From assembly GCF_014836445.1 (NCBI RefSeq), contig NZ_JACSQV010000002.1, forward strand, positions 73,927-137,926: a DNA stretch of 64,000 nucleotides, read 5' to 3'. Numbering within the stretch: position 1 is the stretch's first letter; every line of letters starts with the position of its first letter. The position numbers were made by a program, and so were the translations under genes. The notes beneath the pieces are model-generated. The model saw only the letters and a list, made by a program, of their open reading frames with translations. It did no database searches and was not told where the DNA came from. Of this stretch, positions 8,042 to 16,251 are shown one piece after another. The stretch is from Cellulomonas avistercoris. GTDB taxonomy: Bacteria; Actinomycetota; Actinomycetes; Actinomycetales; Cellulomonadaceae.

Positions 8042-8572
8042 TCACCCGCTCGGCGCGTCGTACACCAGCCCCGCGGGTGTCACGCGCGCACCCGGCGCGG
8101 GCGAGTGCGGCGTCAGGCGCCCGTCGTGGGCGAGGTGCTGCACGTCGACCCCGTGGAGCAGCACGGCGACGTCGCTGACGATCCGCCTGTGGCACCGCCA
8201 CCACACGGCCTCGCTGCACATCACCGCGACGCGCCCGCTCGCGGGCCGCGCGACGTCCGTCAGCAGGGCCGCCATGCCGGCGCGGAACTCGTCGGTGCGG
8301 GTGTACGCGGCGTACGCGCGGAACGCCGCGACCTGCCACCACGCGTCCACGTCGCCGTCGACGTGCGAGCGACGACCGCCGAGGCGCTCCTCCCACCGGT
8401 AGGCCACCCCCGCCTCGGGCAGCCACGACGCGAGGGCCTCCCGCGAGACGTGAGGGTGCCGCCGGCTGCCGGGGAACCGACGCACGTCCACGACGAGACG
8501 CACGTCGGCCTCGCGCAGCAGGCGCACGACGTCGTCCTGCGCGAGCGTGCCGTGCCCGAACGTGAGCAGCAT
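8042..8572 (-). CDS. DUF488 family protein
   Basis: A 176-residue protein with the DUF488 hallmarks: an N-terminal FGHGTL, DVRRFPGSRRHPHVSREAL near 30-48, LGGRR near 64, and the C-terminal MCSEAVWWRCHRRIVSD block with paired Cys/His residues. The CxE...CHR motif suggests metal or nucleotide binding, but the family has no established function. The ATG at 8572 was chosen because family members begin with the short beta strand before GH; an upstream in-frame start at 8629 gives an Arg-rich extension without a ribosome binding site. Confidence 0.85.
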   Translation of the reverse strand: MLLTFGHGTLAQDDVVRLLREADVRLVVDVRRFPGSRRHPHVSREALASWLPEAGVAYRWEERLGGRRSHVDGDVDAWWQVAAFRAYAAYTRTDEFRAGMAALLTDVARPASGRVAVMCSEAVWWRCHRRIVSDVAVLLHGVDVQHLAHDGRLTPHSPAPGARVTPAGLVYDAPSG

Positions 8573-8633
8573 GCCCCGACCCTGCCACGCCACCCGCGGG
8601 CCGCGAGCCCGGCACAGCGGTGCCCGCACCCGG

Positions 8634-9863
8634 TCAGCTGCCCGCCGGGACCTCCCACAGCACGGCGCGCATGGTGAAGCTGACGCTGCCGTCCGGGTCC
8701 CGCAGCTGCACGTAGCCGACGGCCCGCCCGCGCTCGTCGACGTCGAGGGCCGCGCTGTTGACCGGCTCCACGCCGTCCACCTGAGCGCTGAGCGGGACGG
8801 CCCGGCCGCGCACCCAGGCGACGGCCTGGCCGTAGGCGGTGTCGGGCCCGGTCGTCGCGGACCCGACGGCGACGCCGCGGTCGTTGACGGCGTACGCCGT
8901 GCCCGTCGGACCGCCGAGCGTCGGCAGCGCCGCGACCCCGCGCCTGTCCGCGAGCGCGGCCCGCATGGTCTCGCGGTCGTTCCCGACGGCGCCCGCGGCG
9001 ACGCCGCGCTCGTTGAGGTCGTGGAAGACCTGACGCTCGACGGCGTCCGGGACGAGGTAGCGCAGGCGTCCGCGCTCCCAGACGACGGCCCGCATCACGG
9101 CGTCCTGCTGCACGCTGCCCAGGACGTCACCGCGCTCGTTGAGGCCCTCGGCGAAGGACTGCGCCCCGTCGGGCGTCGGCAGCCGGGTCGCGGCGCCGTC
9201 CCGCCAGACGACGGCGTGCGAGCCGTCGTCGGCGACGACGGTGCCCGCGACGTCGCCGCGCTCGTTGAGCGCACCGGCCTCGCCCACGTAGCTCGCGGCG
9301 CCGCCGTCGTCGAGCAGGGTGAGCGTGCCGTCCTGCCAGACGGCGGCGTGCGTGGACCACGAGCTCGGGTCGGACACGTTCAGTGCGACGCGGCCGCTCT
9401 CGTCGAGGTCCCACGCGTAGGCGCTCGCCGGTGCGGGCGCCAGGTCGACGACCCTGCCGTCCGCGTGCCAGAGCACCGCGCCGGCCGACCCGTCGTCGCG
9501 GTACGTCTGCGCGAGGACCTGGCCGCCGTCGTTGACGTCGACCGCGTTGCTGTCGTCGTCGGAGCCGGGCAGCAGCGCGGCCTCGCCGGACTCCCAGCGG
9601 AACGCGCGCAGGCCTCCCCCGTCGAGGTGGGCGTCGCCGACGACGACGCCGGAGCCGCTCACCCGGTGCGCGGCCGCGCTGTGGCCGAGCACGTCCAGGT
9701 GCACGGGCTCGACCCCGCTGCCGACGAGCGCGGGCGCCCCCGTACCGGCACCGGCGGGCGTGCCCGCGTGGGCCGGCGTGGCGACGAGCACCGCCACCGC
9801 CGCTGTGACGACCGCGGCCGCCACCGCCGCCCGGTCGGATCCTCGAAGTCGTGCAGTCGCCAT
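8634..9863 (-). CDS. Secreted HAF-repeat / beta-propeller-like protein
   Basis: A 409-residue exported protein. The signal peptide (positive start, then AAVAAAVVTAAVAVLVATPAH) probably ends at AHA-GT. The mature part is built from about seven repeats of the kind 'A-x-x-(L/V)-N-(E/D)-(R/G)-G-x-V-x-G-x', for example GALNERGDVAGTVVADDGSHAVVWRDG. These resemble the 'probable extracellular repeat, HAF family', likely a beta-propeller. No catalytic residues are evident. It appears to be a single-gene transcript. The 145-bp upstream region also carries the terminator of the AIM24 gene. Confidence 0.78.
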   Translation of the reverse strand: MATARLRGSDRAAVAAAVVTAAVAVLVATPAHAGTPAGAGTGAPALVGSGVEPVHLDVLGHSAAAHRVSGSGVVVGDAHLDGGGLRAFRWESGEAALLPGSDDDSNAVDVNDGGQVLAQTYRDDGSAGAVLWHADGRVVDLAPAPASAYAWDLDESGRVALNVSDPSSWSTHAAVWQDGTLTLLDDGGAASYVGEAGALNERGDVAGTVVADDGSHAVVWRDGAATRLPTPDGAQSFAEGLNERGDVLGSVQQDAVMRAVVWERGRLRYLVPDAVERQVFHDLNERGVAAGAVGNDRETMRAALADRRGVAALPTLGGPTGTAYAVNDRGVAVGSATTGPDTAYGQAVAWVRGRAVPLSAQVDGVEPVNSAALDVDERGRAVGYVQLRDPDGSVSFTMRAVLWEVPAGS

Positions 9864-9970
9864 CCCGGCCGCCCCCCAGCGTCCCGCCGTCAGCCCTCGT
9901 CGGCCGGCGTCTGGCACACAGGGTGACACCCGGGCATACGTCACAAGCACGACGATGTCGGGTTTCACCC

Positions 9971-9999
9971 CCTGAAACGGGCAAGTCCACCCGTTCAGG
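9971..9999 (-). terminator. Stem-loop terminator after AIM24 gene
   Basis: CCTGAAACGGG pairs with CCCGTTCAGG (one bulged A) around an 8-nt loop, 10 bp beyond the AIM24 stop codon. It also lies upstream of the HAF-repeat gene. Confidence 0.55.
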
Positions 10000-10008
10000 T
10001 CACACGTG

Positions 10009-10680
10009 TCAGCCCGACTGCGCGACGCCCGAGAAGCCCTCCGACGGCTGCACCACGACGAACCCCGGCCCGTGGAACTTGTACTGGAACGCCTCGCCCG
10101 TCCCGCCCCGCAGCAGCGACGTCATGTTCATGCTCGACACGACGTCGGGAGTGAGGTTCGCCGACCAGCACACCGCGGCGTTGGGGTCGACGAACGTCGG
10201 CTGCTGCGAGCAGTCGAGGATGACGGGCTGCCCGTCGGACGTCAGCGCGACGGACCCGTGCCCCTGGATCAGGGTGTTGAACAGCCCGCCGGTCGCCATC
10301 CCGGCGCCGCGCGTGCGGTGCAGGTCCCACTGCAGGGTCGCGTCGAACGCGAGGAGCGAGGACCCGCCGACGCTGATCGCGTCACCCTCGAGCTGGATCA
10401 GGAAGACGTTCTCGGCCATGCGCGCGAAGAACACGTCGCCCTGGCCGGAGACCGTCATGAGCGCCTGGTCGTCCGACGAGATCGCGCGCTTGACGAACTT
10501 CGCCAGCGAGTCGGCGCCCTTGTGGTGGAACTGCACGCTGCCCTGGTAGGCGACCATCGCCCCCTTGGCGGCGACGACCGGTTCCCCGAGGGTCACCTTC
10601 AGCATCTTGGGGTTCTGGAGGACGAACCGCTGACCGGTCTCCACCTCGAGGTTCTTCTGGTCGAAGATGTCGCTGCGCAT
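10009..10680 (-). CDS. AIM24 family protein
   Basis: A 223-residue Gly-rich beta-sandwich protein of the AIM24 (formerly DUF124) family. Typical family blocks are FVLQNPKMLKVTLGEPVVAA (residues about 19-38), FFARMAENVFLIQLEGDAIS (about 84-103), the L-x-x-G-x-G mid-section (FNTLIQGHGSVALTSDG) and the C-terminal SLLRGGTGEAFQYKFHGPG. The yeast homologue is mitochondrial; the bacterial role is not known. I chose the ATG at 10680 because AGGA lies 7 nt upstream; the GTG at 10686 leaves only 1 nt. A hairpin terminator lies 10 bp after the stop. Confidence 0.9.
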   Translation of the reverse strand: MRSDIFDQKNLEVETGQRFVLQNPKMLKVTLGEPVVAAKGAMVAYQGSVQFHHKGADSLAKFVKRAISSDDQALMTVSGQGDVFFARMAENVFLIQLEGDAISVGGSSLLAFDATLQWDLHRTRGAGMATGGLFNTLIQGHGSVALTSDGQPVILDCSQQPTFVDPNAAVCWSANLTPDVVSSMNMTSLLRGGTGEAFQYKFHGPGFVVVQPSEGFSGVAQSG

Positions 10681-10741
10681 GCGCACATCCTGCCGCGTCG
10701 CCCGGTGCCGCGTGACGGCTTCCCGGGTGACGTGGCAGGCA

Positions 10742-10761
10742 CCCGGCGCCGAGGCGCCGGG
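10742..10761 (-). terminator. Stem-loop terminator after hexapeptide-repeat gene
   Basis: CCCGGCGCC and GGCGCCGGG pair around GA, 6 bp beyond the stop codon of the gene at 10768-11178. The stem is short but very GC-rich. Confidence 0.55.
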
Positions 10762-10767
10762 CGGGTC

Positions 10768-11178
10768 TCAGGCCGCGAGCACGTGCGGCGGGAAGCCGTG
10801 GCGCTCGACGTGCGCACCCTCGGCGATCTTCGCCTCGGGCTCGACGACGATGCCCGGGTCGAGCCGCGCGCCCGCACCCACGTCGGCACGCGCGCCCAGG
10901 CGCGAGCCGCGCCCGACGACCGCGTCGCGGCCCACGTGCACGTGCGAGCCGAGCCGCACGCGGGTGTGCACGACGGCCCCCGGCTCGACCCAGCAGAACT
11001 TGCCCACGGACGCGCCGGCCTCGACGACGGCGCCGGGGTCGACCCATGCGGAGTCGGCCACGTACGCCGTCTCGTGGACCTGAGCACTCTTGGCGACGAG
11101 GCCGCCGCCGTTCTCGTGTCGCTGGTAGCGGACGACCTTGCCGTCCTCGGTCTCGAGTTCTTCGTATCGTCTCTTCAT
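10768..11178 (-). CDS. Left-handed beta-helix (hexapeptide repeat) protein
   Basis: A 136-residue protein made mostly of [LIV]-G-x-x-x-x hexapeptide repeats from about residue 30 (AQVHETAYVADSAWVDPGAV onward to PEAKIAEGAHVERHGF), giving about five coils of a left-handed beta helix. Many such proteins are acyl- or carbonic-anhydrase-like trimers, but the acyltransferase loop and catalytic His are not evident here. The charged start KRRYEELETEDGKVVRYQ is unusual for an acetyltransferase. The ATG at 11178 sits three codons after another ATG. It is divergent from gntK across 135 bp. Confidence 0.8.
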   Translation of the reverse strand: MKRRYEELETEDGKVVRYQRHENGGGLVAKSAQVHETAYVADSAWVDPGAVVEAGASVGKFCWVEPGAVVHTRVRLGSHVHVGRDAVVGRGSRLGARADVGAGARLDPGIVVEPEAKIAEGAHVERHGFPPHVLAA

Positions 11179-11313
11179 CCTGCCCAACGGAACGATCCGA
11201 GCGCGTGCGGTGTTCCCGGCGGGGCCCTTCTCACGCCACCTTCACAGGAACCCCGCGCGGTGTTCGCGCAGCCCCGGGTGGCCGAGCCGGCACGTCTCCG
11301 CCACAGTGTCCCC

Positions 11314-11847
11314 GTGGGCGACGCGACGACGCACGACCAGGCCGCAGCGGTGGAGCACCTCGTGCTCATGGGGGTGGCCGGGTCCGGCAAGACGACCCTG
11401 GCCGGCATCCTCGAGGAACGCCTGGGACGCCCGTACGCCGAGGCCGACGAGTTCCACCCCGCCGCCAACATCGCCAAGATGTCGGCCGGCACGCCCCTGG
11501 ACGACGACGACCGGTGGCCGTGGCTCGAGGCGATCCGCGACTGGCTCACGGAGCAGACCCGCGCGGGTCGCCCGTCGGTCGTCACGTGCTCGGCGCTCAA
11601 GCGCTCCTACCGGGACGTGCTGCGCTCCGCCGAGGGCCGCGTGCGCTTCGTCCACCTGACCGCGCCCACCGACCTGCTCGAGGAGCGCATGGCGCACCGC
11701 GAGGGCCACTTCATGCCCACGACGCTGCTGCCGTCGCAGCTGAGCACGCTGGAGCCGCTCGGCACGGACGAGGACGGCGTGACCGTCGTCGTCGACGTCC
11801 CGCCGCAGGCCGTCGCCGACCGCACCCTGGCGGCGCTGCAGGACTGA
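11314..11847 (+). CDS. gntK: Gluconokinase (GntK family)
   Basis: A 177-residue P-loop kinase that phosphorylates gluconate to 6-phosphogluconate, feeding the pentose phosphate route. Walker A MGVAGSGKTT follows a short leader as in E. coli GntK. ADEFHPAANIAKMSAGTPLD is the gluconate-binding signature, and DDDRWPWL, CSALKRSYRD and EERMAHREGHFMP are also family blocks. I used the GTG at 11314, which gives a leader like that of E. coli GntK; GTG at 11350 is possible. A GntP-type permease gene follows after 46 bp, making a clear uptake-phosphorylation operon. No GntR regulator is adjacent. Confidence 0.93.
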   Translation: MGDATTHDQAAAVEHLVLMGVAGSGKTTLAGILEERLGRPYAEADEFHPAANIAKMSAGTPLDDDDRWPWLEAIRDWLTEQTRAGRPSVVTCSALKRSYRDVLRSAEGRVRFVHLTAPTDLLEERMAHREGHFMPTTLLPSQLSTLEPLGTDEDGVTVVVDVPPQAVADRTLAALQD

Positions 11848-11893
11848 CCCGACCCACCACCCGCGCCCGCGGGCCGACGCAGAGGGGGACGCC

Positions 11894-13276
11894 GTGCCAC
11901 CGGAGGACTGGGAGCAGACGCTCGGAGCAGGACCGCTGCTCGGCATCGCCGCCGCCGCCATCACCCTGCTGCTGTTCCTCATCATCCGGCTGCGCCTGCA
12001 CGCGTTCCTCGCGCTCATCCTCGTCTCGGTGCTCACCGCGTTCGCGACCGGCGTCCCGGCCGGCTCGGTCGTCGACGTCATCACGTCGGGCTTCGGCACG
12101 ACGCTCGGGTCGGTGGCGCTGCTGGTCGGGCTGGGCGCGATGCTGGGCCGGATGGTCGAGACGTCGGGCGGCGCCTCGGTCATGGCCGAGACGCTCGTGC
12201 GGCGGTTCGGCGAGAAGCGCGCGCCGCTGGCACTGGGCGTGGCGTCCCTCATCTTCGGGTTCCCGATCTTCTTCGACGCGGGCCTGGTCGTCATGCTGCC
12301 GATCGTGTTCGCGGTCGCGCGGCGCCTGGGCGGCTCCGTGCTGACGTTCGGCCTCCCGGCCGCCGGCGCGTTCTCGGTCATGCACGTCTTCGTCCCCCCG
12401 CACCCGGGCCCGGTCGCGGCCTCCGAGCTGCTGGGCGCCGACCCCGGCCTGGTGATCCTCCTCGGCCTCGTCGTCGCGCTGCCGACCTGGTACGTCAGCT
12501 CCTACCTGTACGGGCAGTGGGCGGGACGTCGCTGGGTGCTGCCGGTGCCGGAGCTGCTGGGCACGGCAGAGGAGGAGGCGCCCGACAACCCGCCGTCGCT
12601 CGGCACCGTCCTGGGCGTGCTGCTGCTGCCGCTCGTCCTCATCTTCCTCAACACCGGCCTCGACACGCTGCGCAGCGCGGGCGTCGTCGACGGCGACGCC
12701 GTGTGGGTGCAGGTGGTGCGGGCCGTCGGGTCGACGCCCGTGGCGCTGCTCATCGCGGTCCTGGTGGCCGCGTGGGTCATGGGTGCGCGCCGGGGGCGGG
12801 ACAAGGCGACCGTCGAGCGGCTGCTGGAGTCCGCGCTCGGCCCGGTCTGCTCGGTCATCCTCATCACCGGCGCGGGCGGCATGTTCGGCGCGGTGCTGCG
12901 GGCGTCGGGCATCGGCGGGGCGCTCGAGGACGCGCTGGGCGACCTGGGTCTGCCGGTCATCGTCGCGGGCTTCCTCATCTCCACCGTGCTGCGCGTCGCG
13001 CAGGGCTCCGCGACGGTCGCGCTCATCACGACGGCGGGCCTCATCCAGCCGGCCGTGGCGAGCGGTGACTTCAGCCCCGTGCAGCTCGCCACCATCGTGC
13101 TCGCGGTCGCCGCTGGGTCGGTCATGGCCTCGCACGTCAACGACTCGGGCTTCTGGCTGGTCGGGCGGTTCTTCGGCATGGACGTGCGCACGACGCTGCG
13201 CACCTGGACCGTGATGGAGACGATCATCGGCACCATGGGCTTCGTGATCGCCTTCCTGATCTTCACCGTCGCCTGA
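11894..13276 (+). CDS. GntP family gluconate:H+ symporter
   Basis: A 460-residue integral membrane protein with about 12-14 hydrophobic helices. GntP signatures include LAFPIFFDAGLV-like FGFPIFFDAGLVVMLPI (about residues 117-133), the FVPPHPGPVAASELLGADPG loop (about 166-185), VAQGSATVALIT (about 373-384) and SHVNDSGFWLVGRFFGM near 413. It imports gluconate or a related sugar acid. A strong AGAGGGGG ribosome binding site lies 5 nt before the GTG. Its position directly after gntK supports gluconate as the substrate. Confidence 0.93.
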   Translation: MPPEDWEQTLGAGPLLGIAAAAITLLLFLIIRLRLHAFLALILVSVLTAFATGVPAGSVVDVITSGFGTTLGSVALLVGLGAMLGRMVETSGGASVMAETLVRRFGEKRAPLALGVASLIFGFPIFFDAGLVVMLPIVFAVARRLGGSVLTFGLPAAGAFSVMHVFVPPHPGPVAASELLGADPGLVILLGLVVALPTWYVSSYLYGQWAGRRWVLPVPELLGTAEEEAPDNPPSLGTVLGVLLLPLVLIFLNTGLDTLRSAGVVDGDAVWVQVVRAVGSTPVALLIAVLVAAWVMGARRGRDKATVERLLESALGPVCSVILITGAGGMFGAVLRASGIGGALEDALGDLGLPVIVAGFLISTVLRVAQGSATVALITTAGLIQPAVASGDFSPVQLATIVLAVAAGSVMASHVNDSGFWLVGRFFGMDVRTTLRTWTVMETIIGTMGFVIAFLIFTVA

Positions 13277-13325
13277 GGCCTGTCCGCCCGGGCGGGGCCC
13301 GTGCGTGCGTGCGAGGATCGGGCGC

Positions 13326-13772
13326 ATGACGACCGACCAGGACCCGCTGGCCAACGCCGACGACACGGCGCTGTGGCTCGAGCGCACCGGCAAGCGGCAG
13401 TACGTGGGACGCAGCTCGCGCGGCGGCGAGGTGCGCATCGGCTCGCTGGGTGACCCGGACTCCTTCACGCCGGGTGAGCTGCTGAAGATCGCGCTCGGCG
13501 GGTGCACGGGCCTGTCGTCCGACGCGGCGCTCGCGCGGCGCCTCGGCGACGACGTGCCGGTGACGATCCGCGTCGGCGGGCTGGCCCACCCCACCGAGGA
13601 CCGCTACCCGGCCCTCGCCGAGGTGCTCGAGGTCGACCTGTCCGCGCTGGACGACGCCGCCCGTGACCGTCTCCTGACGGTCGTGCACCGCGCGGTCGCG
13701 GAGCACTGCACGGTCGGGCGCACGCTCGAGCACGGCGCGACGACGACGCTCACCGTCACCGGGGAGCGCTGA
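13326..13772 (+). CDS. OsmC family peroxiredoxin-like protein
   Basis: A 148-residue OsmC/Ohr-fold protein. The family's two redox Cys are in place: ALGGCTGLSSDAAL (Cys about 59) and VAEHCTVGRTLEHG (Cys about 125). Members reduce organic hydroperoxides or fatty-acid peroxides with lipoyl or mycothiol partners. The N-terminus (LWLERTGKRQYVGRSSRGGE) matches the OsmC rather than the Ohr branch. The ATG at 13326 begins just after a GC-rich stretch with no strong ribosome binding site. The next gene starts 1 bp after the stop, so the two are co-transcribed. Confidence 0.88.
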   Translation: MTTDQDPLANADDTALWLERTGKRQYVGRSSRGGEVRIGSLGDPDSFTPGELLKIALGGCTGLSSDAALARRLGDDVPVTIRVGGLAHPTEDRYPALAEVLEVDLSALDDAARDRLLTVVHRAVAEHCTVGRTLEHGATTTLTVTGER

Positions 13773-13773
13773 G

Positions 13774-14523
13774 ATGCCGCGCCTCGTGCAGGCCGCCCTC
13801 GACAAGGCGGTGACGATCCCCTCGGCGACCATCCACGCGCACGTCGAGAGCGTCAAGCGCAGGAACCCCCATGCGACGCCCGAGCAGATCGTCCACCTGC
13901 TGGAGAAGGAGTTCCTCCTCGTCGTCGCCGGTGCCGGCGGCGCGGTCGGTGCGGCGGCGGCCGCCCCCGTCGTCGGGACGGGACTGGCCACGGTGCTGAC
14001 CGTGAGCGACGTCGCGACGTTCTTCGGCGCCTCGGCGGCGTTCTCGCTGGCGGTGGCGTCGGTGCACGGCATCGAGGTCGCCGACACCGAGCGCCGCAAG
14101 GCCCTGCTGCTGACGAGCCTGCTCGGCGAGTCCAGCACCAAGGTCATCGGCGACACGACGGACCTCGCGACCATCCGGGTGGGCAAGCTGCTGCTCACGC
14201 GCATGCCCATGGGGACGGTGAAGAAGGTCAACAACCAGCTGACGCGCCGGCTCGTGCGCAAGCAGGCCGCGAAGTTCGGCGGCCTGGCCCTGGGCCGGCT
14301 GGCGCCCTACGGCATCGGCGCCGCGATCGGCGTGGCCGGTGGTCGCGCGCTGGGCCAGTCGGTCATCAAGGGCGCGCGCCTCGCGTTCGGGCCGCCGCCG
14401 GCGACGTTCCCCCGCCTCGTCGAGGTCGACGCGGGCAACGTCGTGCCGGCCGGCCAGGTGAACGGCGCGGCGCCCGCGGGTGCGGCCGGCCGCCACCGCC
14501 GCCTCCTGGGCCGCCGCCGCTGA
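13774..14523 (+). CDS. Conserved membrane-associated protein, possibly EcsC-like
   Basis: A 249-residue protein I do not firmly recognise. It has an N-terminal helical part, a Gly/Ala-rich hydrophobic hairpin at about 48-95 (VVAGAGGAVGAAAAAPVVGT, then VATFFGASAAFSLAVASVHG), a second Gly-rich helix at about 172-190 (YGIGAAIGVAGGRALG) and a very basic end (GRHRRLLGRRR). The arrangement resembles EcsC-type proteins but the match is weak. It begins 1 bp after the OsmC stop, so it is translated from the same message. A 12-bp stem-loop terminator follows. Confidence 0.6.
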   Translation: MPRLVQAALDKAVTIPSATIHAHVESVKRRNPHATPEQIVHLLEKEFLLVVAGAGGAVGAAAAAPVVGTGLATVLTVSDVATFFGASAAFSLAVASVHGIEVADTERRKALLLTSLLGESSTKVIGDTTDLATIRVGKLLLTRMPMGTVKKVNNQLTRRLVRKQAAKFGGLALGRLAPYGIGAAIGVAGGRALGQSVIKGARLAFGPPPATFPRLVEVDAGNVVPAGQVNGAAPAGAAGRHRRLLGRRR

Positions 14524-14561
14524 CCTGACGCGTGCCCCCGCCGAGCGCGGCAGGAAGCGCT

Positions 14562-14591
14562 CGAGCGCGGGGGTCGTGTCCCCCGCGCTCG
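14562..14591. terminator. Bidirectional stem-loop terminator
   Basis: A perfect 12-bp stem (CGAGCGCGGGGG with CCCCCGCGCTCG) encloses the loop TCGTGT between two convergent genes. The core CCGCGCTCGGC recurs in alternating orientation at about 14540, 14583 and 14603, so alternative pairings are possible. Confidence 0.75.
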
Positions 14592-14625
14592 GCGTGTGTC
14601 TACCGCGCTCGGCGCGGGTGGGTGG

Positions 14626-15618
14626 TCACCAGCGGGTGTGGACGTGCTCCCGGATGCTGTCGTCGTAGACGCGCTCCAGCGAGGCCAGCGTCGCGTCGTC
14701 CAGGTCCGGGAACCGGTCGGTCGCCGCGTTGGCCTGCGCCTGCGCGGGCGTGCGCGCACCGGGGATGACGACCGAGACGCCCGGCTGCTGCACGACCCAC
14801 TTGAGCGCGAGCTGCGCCGTCGTCATGCCCGACGGGGTCAGCGCCGCGACCTCCTGCGCCGCGGCCACGCCCACGTCGTACGGGACGCCCGAGAACGTCT
14901 CGCCCACGTCGAACGCCTCGCCGTTGCGGTTGTAGGCACGGTGGTCGTCGGGGGCGAACTGCGTGCTCGCGTCGTACTTGCCGGTCAGCAGGCCCGAGGC
15001 GAGCGGCACGCGCGCGATGATGCCGACGCCCGCCTCGAGCGCCGCGGGGAGCACCCGCTCGAGCGGCTTGCGGCGGAACACGTTGAGGATGATCTGCACG
15101 CTCGCGACGTTCGGGCGGGCGATGGCCGCGAGCGCCTCGTCGACCGTCTCGACCGAGACGCCGTACGCGGCCGTGCGGCCGTCCTCGACGAGCCGGTCGA
15201 GGGCGTCGAAGACCTCGTCGCTGCTGAAGACGGGCGTCGGCGGGCAGTGCAGCTGCACCAGGTCGAGCGTGTCGGTGCGCAGGTTCTCGCGGCTGCGGTC
15301 CGTCCAGCGGCAGAACGCGTCGTACGTGTACGCGGCGGGCTCGTGCGGGTCGGCACGTCGGCCCATCTTCGTCGCGACCGTCACGCGCTCGGCGACGTCC
15401 GGGCGCGACGCGAGGAACGCGCCGATGGCCCGCTCGGAGCGGCCGTCCCCGTACACGTCGGCCGTGTCGAGGAACGTCACGCCCGAGTCCACGGCCGCAC
15501 CCAGCACGGTCAGCGCGGTGTCGTCCGCGACGACACCCCAGTCCCCGCCGAGCTGCCAGCAGCCCAGCCCCACGACCCCGACCTCACGACCCGTCCGTCC
15601 CAGCACTCGCGTCTGCAT
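14626..15618 (-). CDS. Aldo/keto reductase
   Basis: A 330-residue NADPH-dependent oxidoreductase with the AKR barrel. The catalytic tetrad is complete: Asp51 and Tyr56 in FLDTADVYGDG, Lys84 in VATKMG, and His124 in LVQLHCPP. The cofactor-binding end is seen in VVIPGARTPAQAQANA. The SerAI-like 'TGKY' and 'VPLASGLLTGKYD' blocks place it in the large YajO/AKR11-like group, for which substrates vary. The ATG at 15618 matches the family start (MQTRVLGRTGREVGVVGLGC). It is divergent from the SRPBCC gene with only 33 bp between the starts. Confidence 0.93.
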   Translation of the reverse strand: MQTRVLGRTGREVGVVGLGCWQLGGDWGVVADDTALTVLGAAVDSGVTFLDTADVYGDGRSERAIGAFLASRPDVAERVTVATKMGRRADPHEPAAYTYDAFCRWTDRSRENLRTDTLDLVQLHCPPTPVFSSDEVFDALDRLVEDGRTAAYGVSVETVDEALAAIARPNVASVQIILNVFRRKPLERVLPAALEAGVGIIARVPLASGLLTGKYDASTQFAPDDHRAYNRNGEAFDVGETFSGVPYDVGVAAAQEVAALTPSGMTTAQLALKWVVQQPGVSVVIPGARTPAQAQANAATDRFPDLDDATLASLERVYDDSIREHVHTRW

Positions 15619-15651
15619 GCGCCCGACGCTACCCCGCGGGAGGATCGTGCG

Positions 15652-16164
15652 ATGACCCCTGGTTGCGTCCCCGGCGCCGAACCCGCGTCCGGCCCCGGCA
15701 CCGCCTCGGTGACGCGTGCGCTGCCGGTCCCCGCGGACGTCGCCTGGCGCGCCCTGACCGATGCGCGACGCCACACGGCGTGGGTGCCGATGACCCGGGT
15801 CCGCACGGACGGGCCGCCACGGCTCGGCACCCGGGTGGTCGCCGTGTCCGGGCCGGGCGCGCGACGCGGGTGGCCGGGGCTCGTGGACCGCATGGTCATC
15901 ACCCGGTACGTGCCGCCCGGGGACGCGGCCGGGGACGGGCCCGGGGTCGCGGTGTTCACCAAGCGGGGGCCGCTGCTGCTGGGGTCGGCGACGGTGACCG
16001 TGCTGGCGACGTCGCCGACGACGTGCCGTGTGACGTGGTCGGAGCACGTGCCGCTCGCGGGGCCGCTGCCCGGCGCGCTCACGGCGCGGCTGACCGCGCC
16101 GGTGCTGGGGGCGATGCTGCGGGTCGTCCTGCGGCGCGCGGCCGCCGACCTCACCGCCCGCTGA
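15652..16164 (+). CDS. SRPBCC family protein
   Basis: A 170-residue protein with the START/Bet v1-like (SRPBCC) pattern: an N-terminal strand followed by LPVPADVAWRALTDARRHTAW, a middle strand set with GTRVVAVSGPG, and a long C-terminal amphipathic helix (LTAPVLGAMLRVVLRRAAAD). Such proteins bind hydrophobic ligands, and many are polyketide cyclase/dehydrase-like. No export signal is seen. A GGGAGGA ribosome binding site precedes the ATG. The function is not predictable from context. Confidence 0.8.
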   Translation: MTPGCVPGAEPASGPGTASVTRALPVPADVAWRALTDARRHTAWVPMTRVRTDGPPRLGTRVVAVSGPGARRGWPGLVDRMVITRYVPPGDAAGDGPGVAVFTKRGPLLLGSATVTVLATSPTTCRVTWSEHVPLAGPLPGALTARLTAPVLGAMLRVVLRRAAADLTAR

Positions 16165-16251
16165 CGGCTCTGCACGCGGTCGTGCGTCGCGGGGACCGTA
16201 CGCTCGGGGACGAGCCGCACCACCCCCGGCGGCCCGTACCCGAGGAGTCCC

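Noticed and set aside
8634..9863. Adhesin or enzyme identity for the HAF-repeat protein
   Set aside because: Only the repeat pattern is visible; no catalytic or binding motif supports a function.
10006..11313. N-terminal extension of gluconokinase over the AIM24 and hexapeptide genes
   Set aside because: The extension is antisense to two recognisable genes and has no homology signal. GntK starts at the GTG at 11314.
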